DNA of 64,000 nucleotides from Lunularia cruciata (taxonomy: Eukaryota > Streptophyta > Marchantiopsida > Lunulariales > Lunulariaceae). Made by a program: the position numbers and the translations under genes. Location: positions 46,629,001-46,693,000 of the forward strand of contig OX419755.1 in NCBI GenBank assembly GCA_948567375.1. Direction: 5' to 3'. The notes under the pieces were generated by a model, which saw only the letters and a program-made list of their open reading frames with translations, made no database searches and was not told where the DNA came from. Positions 35,084-46,850 of this stretch are shown piece by piece; the stretch's first letter is position 1; each line of letters begins with the position of its first letter.

Positions 35084-35536
35084 TTGTTAATTAGAATACT
35101 GACCGCCAGACTTGTCTCTACTCTTGTATTCCTCGAGTTTACAACTCATAGTTTCACTGCCGATCTAAATCTATACTATAGACGTATTGAGGATAGTGAC
35201 TCTAGACCCGTTCGCCAACGCGAAAATGAACCAATTTGGAAATTATTCCGAGAGAATAATTTCGCCTTTCTTCTTGGTATTACCTCTGGTGCCCCTGGTT
35301 CAGAAGAGGAGCAAGTTGATTTTCGCTCGAAAAATTATGGAAACCGCTTATCGTCAAACTTATCGTTAATCGATTGTCGAAAAGTTAAAGACAAACTTGT
35401 GTCTAACTTTAAGACAAACTATGTGTCATTTGGACTCAAGGGTCGTTATATAGCGTGTAATTGTTTAAAACGGAAGTCATCTTTCCAGTCTTACGCGCCA
35501 AGCGCAAGAGTGGAATGCCAAGTTTCTTTCCGGTAA
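35084..35536 (+). CDS. Open frame of about 150 codons without ATG, possible exon of an unknown gene
   Basis: Open from 35084 to a TAA at 35534-35536, in CpG-containing sequence that contrasts with the AT-rich DNA on both sides. No methionine codon occurs anywhere in the frame; the first in-frame alternative is TTG. If real it would be an internal or terminal exon, or a truncated relic. The peptide has an Arg/Asp/Glu-rich middle (YRRIEDSDSRPVRQREN) and a Lys/Arg-rich tail, with no motif I recognise. It may simply be eroded element sequence. Confidence 0.25.
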   Translation: MLIRILTARLVSTLVFLEFTTHSFTADLNLYYRRIEDSDSRPVRQRENEPIWKLFRENNFAFLLGITSGAPGSEEEQVDFRSKNYGNRLSSNLSLIDCRKVKDKLVSNFKTNYVSFGLKGRYIACNCLKRKSSFQSYAPSARVECQVSFR

Positions 35537-35756
35537 CTTTCAGTGCTCTATACCCACTTTGTGATTCTCTTCGCTTTTCATATGGGGCAAAGGTTTATCA
35601 CCTCCCGATCATCCTTTTATAGATGGAAATTCTTGCCCAAATTCTTGCACGCTCCAAGGTTGGCTATCAATAAACTAACCTCAATGCCTTTCACCCGAAA
35701 TGCAAAGCCTTCCCCATTAACACATCTCCTGCACGTGTTAAGATGGAGAAGGGAAA

Positions 35757-35886
35757 AAAGGCGACCGTACAGGATAACAAGAAGGATGGGAAGACCTGTC
35801 AAGCCGTCCAAGGATAAAATATAAGGAGTAGAATGAAGCTAAACCTCAATAGTATAGAAATCCTACCCCACCTAAGATATCTGTTC
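35757..35886 (-). mobile_element. REL-type LINE 3' tail fragment (copy E)
   Basis: About 125 bp matching the 3' end of copy A, from the CACCTAAGATATCTG region to the tail ACGGTCGCCTTTT (element sense, minus strand). No clear target-site duplication. Confidence 0.7.
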
Positions 35887-38800
35887 TGTTTGCATTTGAT
35901 CCATCCTGACCTGGGCGGTGCTGTTATAGAGGGTTTCTTGAGGGTTTTTCTCTCAAGAAACTGTAAAAGACTTCGGAGAATAGTTCATTGACCATAATAT
36001 CAACGAGATATACATATAAGGAATGTGATACACAATTAATGTATTTATAAAGTTATTTCCAGAAATTTCTGATACGTAATCGCAGCGGGTCTTAGAATGT
36101 TCTTCCTTAATTCTATCGTGAAAAGCCGCTAGAGGATGGTGAAGGATTCTACGAGTGACATTAGCTGACCGACTACCAAAAGAGGATTTAGTGCAAGGGC
36201 TAGTATTACAGGTTTCTTGGAGATGTGAGAATTTGAAATTCTTTGTTTCCCTACCCCTCATTCTCTGGTTCTTGATGGAAAATTTCTCTTGTTTGCAAGA
36301 AGCTACGACCCACTGAGGCTGCAGTTCTTGTTGTAAATATTTTTTGATGGAATTTCATACGCTCCTGCCAAAAGCACAATCATATACTTCCTATGCTTGT
36401 TGATAGATGTAGGTAATGCGTGGATGGTTTAGGGTAGTCGGGAGAATGCAGCCGCGAATCAAGTGGGGAAATTAAGGAACTTGTTCATTGAAGTCCACTT
36501 TGGGTTTCTTTCATTCACAATGCCCCGATTTAGTACCCAGAAACTGCTCAAGAGAGAATTGAAAATGCTAATGCAAGTCAAAATTGTTAAGTTTAGAAAA
36601 AAGTGCAGAGGAATGATTCAAGGATGAGTGGGATTGGGGTGTATAGGATTGGAGTGAAGGGGAGGAGGACATGGATAATACAGATATGCTTTTGAAATGG
36701 TCAGGATTTATGCATAAAAGGTGATATATGAAGGAACAAATGCAACAATCAAGAGTTATAAAGTTTGTATATAAACTTTTTTTATGCTTGATCCTTTGCC
36801 ATTGAAATAGCTAGAATAGATACATGCTCCATTGGTACTTTAGTGAATTTACTCAAAGAGCACATTGTCTTCAAAAGAAGGGTGATCCAAGAGGATACAA
36901 AACACCCGTATGACTCCAAGTTGCTTAGCACTAGATCAATTTTGACATATAAAAATGGAGCCTAAGTTGCCAAGGAAATGAACTTATGGAGAATTAGTTC
37001 AAAGTCCACAACCGAATTTACTCAAAGAGTTATCACTACCATATTATTTATTCTTAAAAAGGAAGTGCAATGGCCAAGGAGTGAAGAGAGTGCTGCAATT
37101 TAAAGGTGTGTAGTGTTTGTGGATGGTACTCTCTTTCCTTTGGCACAATGACTTGCTATTGACAGGGAAGTTTATTTTAGTAAAAATGGTTCTCACTCAA
37201 TAAATGGTCAGGTGCTCTGCAATGATAAGCACAAATTATCCACTTTGATGCAAGTAAAACAAATTCCATATTCAGAGCTTTGGTTTTGAAATTTTAAAGT
37301 ACTGAAGATTGATATTTATGTCTAAAGGTGATTAACGAGTGATCATTGAGTGGGTGGCAGTGGTGTTTGAGATTTTAGGTTAGTAGGTTATTACAATACA
37401 AATAATTTGACAAATGTATTTATTAAAAATCTCAAAGTTCCATAAAACTTTAAAAATTAGTAAGACAAAAAAGTGCAAGGCAAAGAATTCGGGTTTACTA
37501 TGAAGAATACATAGTACCTTGCAGTTAAGTAAGATGAGATGGTCAAAATGATAGGGAATATCTTCTAACATGGAGCTTCAGATGGAAATATGAAGGATGT
37601 AGACAAAGTGCATAGTATAGGATTTGAAGAAGCAACCAAAAGAACAGTCATCATCATCATAAAATTCACATGATATTGCATGTGAGAACCTTAAGGGCTA
37701 ACTAAAGTCTAACTGAGCTGAGCAAGGTTACAAAAAGGTGACAAGATAACCTATCATTTGGGAATTTCTTTGGATAGTTTTGAGAGCATCTACAATCTAG
37801 TGTTTTTCTTTGTTGATGCTGGTTATTGTTGTTGAGAGCATGTGTAAGAAGGGAGGTTGACCAAAGTTGATAGGATGGAACATTTAATGTACTCAGATAG
37901 ACAAGTGGGAGATGGAGGCTAGGAGAACAAAGTTGGTCAAATTGCAGTTGCTGTTTCTTCTTTGGAATTGGGAAGTGAGTTTTCCTTGGATTTTACCCAA
38001 GATGATTGAATGGAATGGCCAATAGCCACAATAGAAGAGGCAATCCATAAGCTTGGACTTTGAATGATTGGTTGATGGTATTGGGTGAAGAAACAAAGAC
38101 CCTCACGGGTTGATATACAATTACAAGTTTGGGTCAAAGGACAAGATGAAAACTATCCAAGCTGAATTTGGGGAAGATCAATTTGGAAACAAATATAGTG
38201 TAGGATTGTATAGGAGCCCTGTTAAATGCCAAATTTTTAGTTCCATTATGGGTCTGTTCAAACTTGAACAAACCACTTAAATTAGTGTTACAAGAACCAT
38301 CTTCTTTGATCAAATTTTGTGTGGGGCAAATGAAGGATTTCAACCATTTTTTTGCTTAAACAAGGTCTCTAAATGAACACTACATTGGTCTACTAAAAGC
38401 ACATTGGCACTCTTTGTGGGAGTTGAACGTTCAACTAAAAACCAGGAAATGTAACTCCTATCTTTGGCATTGGATATCCACATGTGTTATATTGCACAAC
38501 TTTTTAATTAATAGATATGATTTATAGGATGATGAAGAGGAATTAGTTAAAGATGAAGCAAATGACACTCAATTCATGGATGTGGGTGCATTAAATCATC
38601 CCCACATGTTGGTTATTGTTGGGAGCATTTGCTATATCAAAGAAGAAACAAGTTGATCAATTGTTAAGGCTGGCCTAGCATTAAACTAAACACTTGGTGG
38701 ATATTTGTATGAGCGCCCTATTGTAATACTCCGAGGACAAGGGAAGAGAGAAAACACAGATTTCACACTCAAAACATTCGATGCCTCAAGGGAGCACCTT

Positions 38801-39170
38801 CTCTTTATTATATAGACAAAGAGGATCTCCTCCAAGGAAGCTCCACCATAGGATTAGGGACACAGATAGGTGACATGTCAGAAAGCTCCACCCTTGGATT
38901 ACTTACTTGGATGGGTGACCTATCTGGTCTAGGTCCTATCTGGTTGGTCAAACAAGCTTTGACCAGAGGGAATCTTTTAGGGAATCTTCTTGTAGGAATC
39001 TCAGAATCGCGTGAGTAAGGTACCGTTGGAAAGCTCTCGACAAGACAAAGCAGGAGGGAGGGAAGGCCAACCTTTCCTATGTTGGGGAGGGGGGGGGAAT
39101 CTGCACATTTTGGAGGCCAAATTCATCCGTTTAGGCTTCCAAAATTGCCTTCAAAGATTTCAAGCATATT
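35887..39170. other. Intergenic, no gene recognised
   Basis: Only short ORFs. A phrase TTGTTGGGAGCATTTG near 38627 resembles some plant LTR starts, but nothing else supports a retrotransposon there. Confidence 0.45.
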
Positions 39171-39482
39171 TCGGTCCCTACTCTATTAATAGAAGTCCCC
39201 TTTTGGTGATACCTCTTTCTGATATGTTTAGTCCATCATGTGTAACATCCTTCCAGATGTTACCAAACCAATTCTCACCTTTAAATCATATGTCTAGCTA
39301 TTGGTTCTAAGGTTCTCAAGTCTATTTTGGTTTTTGCCCTATTAGTAGAAGTACTCTTTTGGTGATACTTCTATCTGATCTAATTTGACCATCATGTATA
39401 ACATCATTCTAGAAGTTACCAAACCAAATTTCACATCTAGATCATATGGCTAACCCTTGGTATTACACCTATGAATCAATAA
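39171..39482. repeat. Diverged tandem duplication, 156 bp x 2
   Basis: 39171-39326 and 39327-39482 share TAGAAGT..CTTTTGGTGATAC, CCATCATGT.TAACATC and AGATCATATG..TA-type blocks, at roughly 80 percent identity by eye. Confidence 0.75.
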
Positions 39483-39589
39483 TGTAAAATTCTCTCCCAA
39501 TGCTTTGAAATATAGTTGATGAAATGACTTTGCTAAATTCCAAATTTTACAATGTGTTTGCTTGTAGGATATGCCCATAGGAGTTTTGT

Positions 39590-39790
39590 GTAGTACCAAC
39601 CTATTGGAGTGGATTCTCTTGAGTTGGGGCAGATCCACCCAAGTTGAATATAGATCTGCCTGATTGAAGTGGTTCCACTTGAGTTGGATCTAGATTCACA
39701 CATGTTGGGGCTAGATCCACATGGATTGAAGTGGGTTTGCATGGGATAAAATCCACCTAGGTTGGGACTAGATCCACTTGGGAAGATTGC
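39590..39790. repeat. Degenerate short repeats built on AGATCCAC
   Basis: CAGATCCACC, GATCTGCC, GGATCTAGATTCAC, TAGATCCACAT and TAGATCCACTTGG recur every 25-60 bp with TTGGG/GTTGG spacers. Related phrases (AAGCAGATCCAT) occur at 41200-41400 and 45500-45720. Confidence 0.5.
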
Positions 39791-40049
39791 CTGGTTGGGA
39801 TCGGGGTGGTTGCTTCTTTAGTAGATGTGGTCCCTTGTTTGTCGGCTAGAGTTGCTCATATGTGTGCTGATTCAAATTGCTTAGGGGTTTGCTATTGATG
39901 GAAATCGGTGCATTTCTACATCACATGTCAATAGAGGATTTGAGTTCAAGTTAGGGACATATGTGCAAATCACGCCAGCAATAGAAGAGGTTGTACATTT
40001 GTAGGAAGCAAGTATTCACATTCAAGAGATTGGAGAATTTGTGAAATTC

Positions 40050-40815
40050 ACACAAAAAACAATAGAAAGGCCTTACTTGTAGATGACAAATAGTTTAGAG
40101 GAGAGAAGACTACAAGTAGAGACAATTTATAGAAATTGGGAAGGAGGCCATTCTCATAGAGGCCATGATATAAATCAAGAGTTTAGAAAAGTAGATTGCA
40201 AAAAGGGATGATTTCTAGAAATTGCGACGGAGGTCATTCCTCCAAAGGATAGGTTAAAACTCAAGAGTTGAGAGGGAAGTGGACTTTGCAAACAAAGACA
40301 ATTTCTAGAAATTGGAAGAGGCAATTCTTGTAGAGGATCAGATAGAACTTGAGAGTTGGGAAGGAAGTAGAAACAACAAATAGAGAGAATTTCTAGAAAT
40401 TGGAAGAGAGTTCATTCTTGTAGATCATAAGATAAGAAATTAAGAGTTTAGAGAGGAAAAAAATATAATAGAGGTGATTTCTGGAATTGGCAAGAGAGGC
40501 CATTCTTGTAGAGAATCAGACAAAACCCAAGAGTTGAGAGGGAAGTAGGCTTTTTGAACAATGCCAATTTTTGAAAATTAGGACAGGCCATTCCCATAGA
40601 GGATAAGATAGAACTTGAGAGTTGAGAGGGAAGCAGATTGCAAATAAACACTTTTTCTAGAAATTACAAGAGAGGGGTGACTTCTTGTAGAGGATTGGAA
40701 AAAACTCAAGAGTTTAGAGTGAAGAAGACTCTACAAACAAAGACAATTTCCAAAATCAAGAGAAGTGCAATTCCTTTAGAGTACCACTAAGAAATCAAGA
40801 GTTTAGTTTCAATGA
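40050..40815. repeat. Tandem array, about 89 bp x 8, with TTCTAGAA core
   Basis: Unit landmarks fall at about 40124, 40211, 40301, 40389, 40477, 40566, 40653 and 40744, so the period is 87-91 bp. The consensus contains the palindrome AATTTCTAGAAATT, then GGAAGAGAGGCCATTC, TTGTAGAGGAT, and CTCAAGAGTTGAGAGGGAAG. About half the units keep TTCTAGAA exactly. No long ORF survives. TTCTAGAA also matches a heat-shock-element core, but that is a chance-prone 8-mer. Confidence 0.85.
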
Positions 40816-42589
40816 TAAGGGAAACAAGGGAACTACAATTTGATAGTTAAGGGAGATTGGAGATGGCAAACATCCCTAATTATGAGAAGCATTGGGACTT
40901 TCCAAAATTAGATGACATAAGGGAAGGTTAGTGGTTGACTAATTCAATTGGTGGTGGACAATATGACTCGGATCAAGTGGGTATGGCTTGATGAGACCCA
41001 AGTTAGAAATGCAGTCAAATGTATTTGCAAGGGTTACCTAGATGCATTGGGATTTAGGATATTTGTCAGATCAAAATACCCTATTCTTGATGTAAGTCCA
41101 TAGATCAATTTCACAACTTAAATATTCCATGGTTTTGGAATTTTCCAATTTTGCAATTTTGTCAAATTTTTAAAATTTTAAAATTTTATGTAGAACTCTT
41201 TTGGCCCAAGCAAATCTAGCCTAGCCTAAATGGATCAACTTCTTGACCAAGCAGATCCATTTTTTCCCAAGCAAGGTGATCCGATCCACCTCTTGTGCAA
41301 GTAGATCCATCCTTGCCCAAGCAGATCCATTTGTTTTGGCAACCATATCCACCTCTATCCCAAGTGGATCTGCCTTATCGGCAATCTTATCCTACTCTAA
41401 CCAATGACACAAGCAACCCCATTTTTTGAAATGCCTTCTTTAAGTGATTCCATTTGGTTCAATTTGACCTTCTTTGTAGCTTGCTTTGTGTATAGAGTTT
41501 GCATGCACGTGGAGCAAGGTCATCCACATGTGTATGGTACATGGCAGACCTCTCACTTTGTTCCTTGGAGAGCCCGTACATGATGCATTTGGTTTGGCAA
41601 GATAAATTACACCAAAAAGGGGATATGATCTTCACAATCTGATCAAGGAGTGGTTTCCAATGAGAGACTTCACCGCCAAAAGGTATCTCATTGGCCAATG
41701 CATCTATCCATAATGGACAACATTCTTCAAGATGCTCAATTGGCTTGTCATCCCCACTAGGAGGCTAAAGCTGGGGCATGGACATTCCATTCTCCATGTG
41801 ACCACAAAGTTGTCACGTGCTGATGAGGACTGTGGGTGGGTGGAGCTTATGTTACTTGCAGTCAAGGCCAAGTTATGCTACTTACAAAAGTAATTGAGGC
41901 ATCCAGATGGTACGCAGTAGAAGATGAGATTTGTGGGTCAAGTTTTTACACATTTGTTCTTTGAAAGCGGTCTTATAGGTGAGTGCAAGGTCACATGCAT
42001 TCAGCCTGGAGGTGACCAAGTTTATATCCATGCTTTGGCAGATGTAGGAAGGATAAAGTGACCAAAAACAAGACAAGTTTGAGTGACTTTTATAGCTGGA
42101 TGCTTTTATATATACATATATTGTGTTCTTCTTTGTAGCTCTTCACCACTATTTATAATAAAAAGCCCAAATTTCTTAATATACTTCAAGTGTTCATTGC
42201 AATAATGTTGATTTTGGCAATGAATGTATTTGTGCACAGGTTTGGAGGTTAGAAGTAGTTCCCATGCCCATCCTTTGAAGGATAATATCTCTCATGATCC
42301 TTCTCTAGAGTGCTCCCTTTCAAGTGTTGAACCATTAAAGGATCTCCTCTCTCAATTTCACCCTTCTAGAGAGCCTTAAAAAGATGATATGGATAGGATG
42401 GACAAGGATTTTGCACTAGAGGTTGACTTTAGAGGTAAGGAGCATCTACTCCATGAGAGGGAGTAAACTCATGAGCAAGGCATATCACAATGAAAGCATT
42501 TACTCCATAAGAGGGAGCATGCATTGGTGTGGGACATATCAAAGAGAGAACAGGTACTTGGTGAGAAGAAGGATACTAAAGAGATAGAC

Positions 42590-42590
<1 letters not shown>
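40816..42590. other. Intergenic, no gene recognised
   Basis: Contains the AAGCAGATCCAT phrases at 41200-41400. Otherwise there is nothing I can support. Confidence 0.45.

Positions 42591-42593
<3 letters not shown>

Positions 42594-42660
<67 letters not shown>
42594..42660. repeat. (GA)33 microsatellite
   Basis: Uninterrupted GA dinucleotides over 67 bp. They give an artefactual Leu-Ser repeat ORF on the minus strand. Confidence 0.98.
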
Positions 42661-42664
<4 letters not shown>

Positions 42665-42982
42665 GCCACCTTTGCTAGAGATGCAAGAGTTTTAGCAAGG
42701 TTAGACATAAAGGTGGCTCAATGAAAGACTATGGTCACGGCTTTAGGGAGTCAAGAGGAGTTATACTTGTGAGAGTTCATTATTGAGAGCAAGAGGTTGG
42801 AGAGGACTTGGGGTTGAGTTAGGATAGACTTTGAGCACTCTTCATGAAGTGAGGACGGCTTTAAACATAGTTACTAGCTAGACTTAGATGTAGACTTGGA
42901 TTGGTGATATATGGATGGTGTTACAAGGACTTAGACTGATGATGTGGAGAGAGTTTTCCAAATGACTCAAATGGTGATGATG

Positions 42983-43090
42983 ATGACTCAAACAGATGAT
43001 GTTGGAGGAGTATGTTAGATGACTCAAACAGATGATTTATTGAGAGTCACTTAAATGACTCAAGCAGATGATATAGGATGAGTCACTCAA
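42983..43090. repeat. 36-bp tandem repeat x 3
   Basis: Units start at 42983, 43019 and 43055 with ATGACTCAA.CAGATGAT. The period is 12 codons and each unit reads MTQ(T/A)DD on the plus strand, though stops occur. Partial units flank it on both sides. Confidence 0.8.
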
Positions 43091-44119
43091 ACTCAGATCA
43101 CTCATACTGATGATAGTGAGAGGAGCAATCAAGAGTTTCTGCCTGGAGAGGTTTCTTTACATCATCTATCCAAAGGAACAACAAACACAGATTCTAGTTT
43201 TGAATATGGCTTGTTTGGCTGATGTTATATGGATGAGTAGTGTTACTTTTCATAAGTAATGGTTGTAGACTGTGGTTGGCACCCTTATGGAGAGATAGAG
43301 GAGATTCCCTTTTCCTATGTACCACAATTGGAAACTTGACAATTTTTAGCATTCTGTTTGATACACTTTGAGGTTATCATATGGTCCAATTCTACAATAG
43401 TAATTTGGAGATCCTACTCCGGTCTATGTGGACATCTAGCTTCTTGCCAAAGAGAGTACACAATGGGGCATGCCTTTTGGGTTTGTTGTGTGATACTAAC
43501 AAGTATGTTGATGGGTTTAGAGACTTTAGAGTGAGACCTTATAGCACACTTACTTCATATGTGCTATCCCTTAAAGATATTTTGATATTGGATAGTTTTA
43601 TTGTACCATATTGTAGGAACATTTCCCATGGTGCTATCCACCCTTGTGTCTTTTTGACCATGTTATACATGTTGGTAAGCACATGTTTCCCTCTTCAACA
43701 TTCAGGTAGGTCCATTAAGTAGATTTAGAACTAATGACCGCCTAGATGTTATATTCTTCAAGGATGAGTAGATTTTAGGACGTCTTTGAGAGTATATTGC
43801 CAACCTATATGTGAGATTGGTAGGGACTATTTGGGGTTCTTCCTTGATAGACAAGGAGTGGGGATACATGTGGGCATAAAGTTCTTACTTGATACCTCAT
43901 AACATATATAGACAACATCTTGAGGATGCACTAGCATGCCTTAGATGCACTTAAGGAAATCCATCCTACATCACTTTGATGTATGGGTCCATAGACAAAA
44001 ATCACCTTTGTACATTCATTTCTATATCAAAATGTAATTTTTTTATATATCATTGTGTTTATAATGCTAAACCCCAACACAATCACCAGGCTTCTCTTGG
44101 TCTTTGTGTGTCTTGAGGA
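43091..44119. other. Intergenic, no gene recognised
   Basis: The ORF at 43381-43722 (113 codons) is the longest here, has no recognisable domain, and is not flanked by gene-like signals; I leave it uncalled. Confidence 0.4.
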
Positions 44120-44600
44120 GTAGTGGATTTTTGAAAAAATAATGATTTGCATATATCTTGCACACATCTTGCATTGATAAAGTCATATGTGCTTTCTTGG
44201 AGGTTTATTATGCTCACCTTTTACTTCCTTTGGTTGCTAGTAGTTTATGACTCAAGCGCCCATAGTGTTTGCTGCAATATACTCTATCCAATCCTCTTAT
44301 GTTTCACTCCATCTCAACCAAAATACCATCTATCCTTCTCCCACTTTGCTCCAACCCACATTTTTTGATCTGTTTTCATGGTTCCTATACATGATTTTTG
44401 GCTTGTCTTTTGATTTCAGTTCATCCAATGCTTCAAGTTTTGTTGGTTGGTCTTCTATTACAAGTGGTCCTCTATTTTGCCACATGCTTTGCTTCATGCT
44501 TATCAATAACATGATATATGTAAATTCTCTATTGCTGTTGTTCAAGAAATACTTATATTTTGTTTGTGCTTAGCCTTGCATTTGATCTATTTGATAAACT
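44120..44600. repeat. Dispersed repeat of unknown class, copy 2
   Basis: Shares with copy 1 the order TTGCATTGATAAAGTC, TGGAGGTTTATTATG.TCACC, TTTTACTTCC, ATGACTCAAGC, and TGTTTGCTGCAATATACT.TAT. Confidence 0.6.
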
Positions 44601-44859
44601 TCATCTCTTTTATGGCTTTATTACTCATCTCAATTTTCTCATATCATATTTACATTTTATCCACATTCATATGTACTTATTTAGTTTTGGATCTCCCATT
44701 TTTCAAATTGCTTTTGCTCTTATGTCCTCAATATCTTGCACATATCTTGTCCTTTTTGTTCTAACCAATGTAGCACCTTCAAGTTTTAGCAAGGTATATC
44801 TCTAGTCCTAGCCAATTTCCTGCTCACTATTTTTCATTGCAGTTTGATATCTTTAGGTT

Positions 44860-45320
44860 ATGCCTATTCTTTCTTTAAGGGAAACTTATAACTTTGGTAG
44901 TTCTAGCCTTGTTTGGTACTTCCAATTGTTAGTACTTAGAGTGGCACTTTTGAGAGTGGTACTTAGAGTGGCACTTTGGTACTTTTTTCCTAGCACTCAT
45001 GAGCTCTCAAATAGAAACTTGATACAAGAGGTATTGGCATTTTCCCAACTACTTTGGCATTTAGTTTGGCATTGAGTTTGGCATTGATGAAGTTTTACTA
45101 GTTTTATGGAGGCTTGCTTTGACCGCCTTTGTATTTTTGGTGTTTTAGGACTCATGTGTTCATAGCACATGTTGCAATATATATTTTATATCTAGTACTC
45201 AAATGCTTTGCTCTACTTCTCCTATTCTCTAGTTCATCCAAGCTCTCAGATCATCCAAGCTTCTACATTTGCTCAACTACTTTGGCACATTGTTTTCCAC
45301 TAATGAAGTCAAGCAAACCC
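44860..45320. repeat. Dispersed repeat of unknown class, copy 3
   Basis: Shares ACTCATGAGCTCTCAAAT, GAAACTTGATACAAGAGGTAT, CAACTACTTTGGCATT, GGCATTGATGAAGT and GTTGCAATATATATTTTAT with copies 1 and 4. It has an internal stutter of TTTGGCATT/GAGTTTGGCATTG and a partial second unit at 45235-45310. Confidence 0.6.
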
Positions 45321-46637
45321 AACTATATAGGAGCAAACACATATCATATAAAATTGAACACAATAGCAACTAAGAAAATCCAAACATATGCAAAGGAATC
45401 CATTTTTAGTAGATGCAAGTGGATCAATAGCACACAACCAAATCCAAACATGGACAAGAAAATCCAAATAGTCCAAAGGAGAGCAAACATGCAATAGAAA
45501 ATCAAACCCATCTAGCAAGAGAAAAAATTTATACTGGCATAAGAAAATCCATCTCTAGACTAGAAAATCTGACCCAACATAAGTGAAGCTACTTTTACAC
45601 AAGCCTATCCATATACAGACCAAGAGCCACATTTTTTCACAAATGACTCTGCTCTCAAACAAGCAGATCTGCCACTTCCTTTGTGAAATGCCTATGCAAA
45701 TCTGTCCTAAGGCAACCAAACCCATCCTTACACAAGCAGGCACATCTGTCACCCAACAAACCTCCTATTCCACTAATCAAATCCATCGATTATTGGGACA
45801 ATGCAAAAAACACACAAGAATGAAAAAAACATCAAAATTTTATTAAACTGTCTTAACTTACAACAATGATTTGCTATCATAGTCAATCAACTTTGGTTGC
45901 TGATCAATGAGGTCTTTGGAGATAGGGTGATTACTACCTATAGTCCAATAAATTGCATCAATATGAGAAAACATGGTTGCAATGCTTTTAACTTCTTTGC
46001 TAATTCTAATGTCATCTCAAATTGTTGCTTGAAATCTAGCCTCTCCTTGAATCTAAACTTTGGTAACTTCTTTCTCTCCTCCTCACTGTGATCTGGCTTG
46101 TATTTCACTGAGGATGAACCTCTGATGTCTATTATGATAGAGCATCACGGACTAAGAAGCCAAGGAATCCCAACTCCATCATACTTCTCCAAGGCTAAGA
46201 CTCCAAGACTCAAACCATTGCTCACTAGAGAATTGAATGAGAGAGAGAGAGATAGTTGCAAATGAAAGAATAATGAGTACCACCTCACCCCTAGTTTATA
46301 TACTTGTGAAAGAGTATGCACCAAAGTTATTAATTATTAGAGTAACTCAAGTTACTAGGCTAAAAGTCAAATAAAGTCAAAAGTCTAAAAGAATATCCAT
46401 ACTCATATGAATATTCCCCTAAGCATGTGGTATTATCTTGACCCAACCACTAAGTCAAGGATTAATTCACATGGGTTATCCTTGGACTATAGAAGAACCT
46501 GAAACAAAAAGGTTTGTGGGTCCAAGAGTTCTCAAATTTTTCCTCAAAGCCAAACACCTAAGAATAAAACCAAGTCTATACACTAGAATCCAAAATAGTG
46601 GTGTTCATCTTTTTCATTTCCTCTAAAGTAAACTCCA
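45321..46637. other. Intergenic, no gene recognised
   Basis: Short ORFs on both strands without motif. GATC-type short repeats lie at 45470-45720. Confidence 0.45.
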
Positions 46638-46640
46638 ATC

Positions 46641-46714
46641 TAGATATAACTAAGTTAAAATTTTTTATTTTTATAAAAATTTATTTTTAAAACAATTTTA
46701 GATATAACTAAGTT
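46641..46714. repeat. Short direct repeat, 16 bp x 2
   Basis: TAGATATAACTAAGTT occurs at 46641-46656 and 46699-46714, just before the large hairpin. Confidence 0.8.
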
Positions 46715-46751
46715 TAGCTAATTATGACTAATGTTATATACAATAATATAA

Positions 46752-46850
46752 TATTACAATTACTTGAGAGATATTATTTATATAGAGGTAAAGGATAGTA
46801 GAACCATCCTTTACCTCTATATAAATAATATCTCTCAAGTACTTGTAATA
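46752..46850. repeat. Long hairpin, 45-bp arms, 9-nt loop
   Basis: Arms 46752-46796 and 46806-46850 are exact complements except for one base; the inner 36 bp are perfect (TACTTGAGAG...GTAAAGGAT). The loop is AGTAGAACC. This could be a fold-back or MITE-like element, a recent inverted duplication, or a small-RNA precursor. There is no coding potential. Confidence 0.93.

Noticed and set aside
38620-38760. Possible LTR start TTGGGAGCATTTG
   Set aside because: No matching second LTR, polypurine tract or pol sequence found.
40050-40815. CRISPR-like regular array
   Set aside because: Units of 89 bp repeat along their whole length without unique spacers, and the genome is eukaryotic; a minisatellite explains it.
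42469-42708. Leu-Ser repeat ORF on the minus strand
   Set aside because: Produced entirely by the (GA)33 microsatellite.
43381-43722. 113-codon ORF
   Set aside because: No domain, no neighbouring gene signals, AT-rich background; not called a gene.
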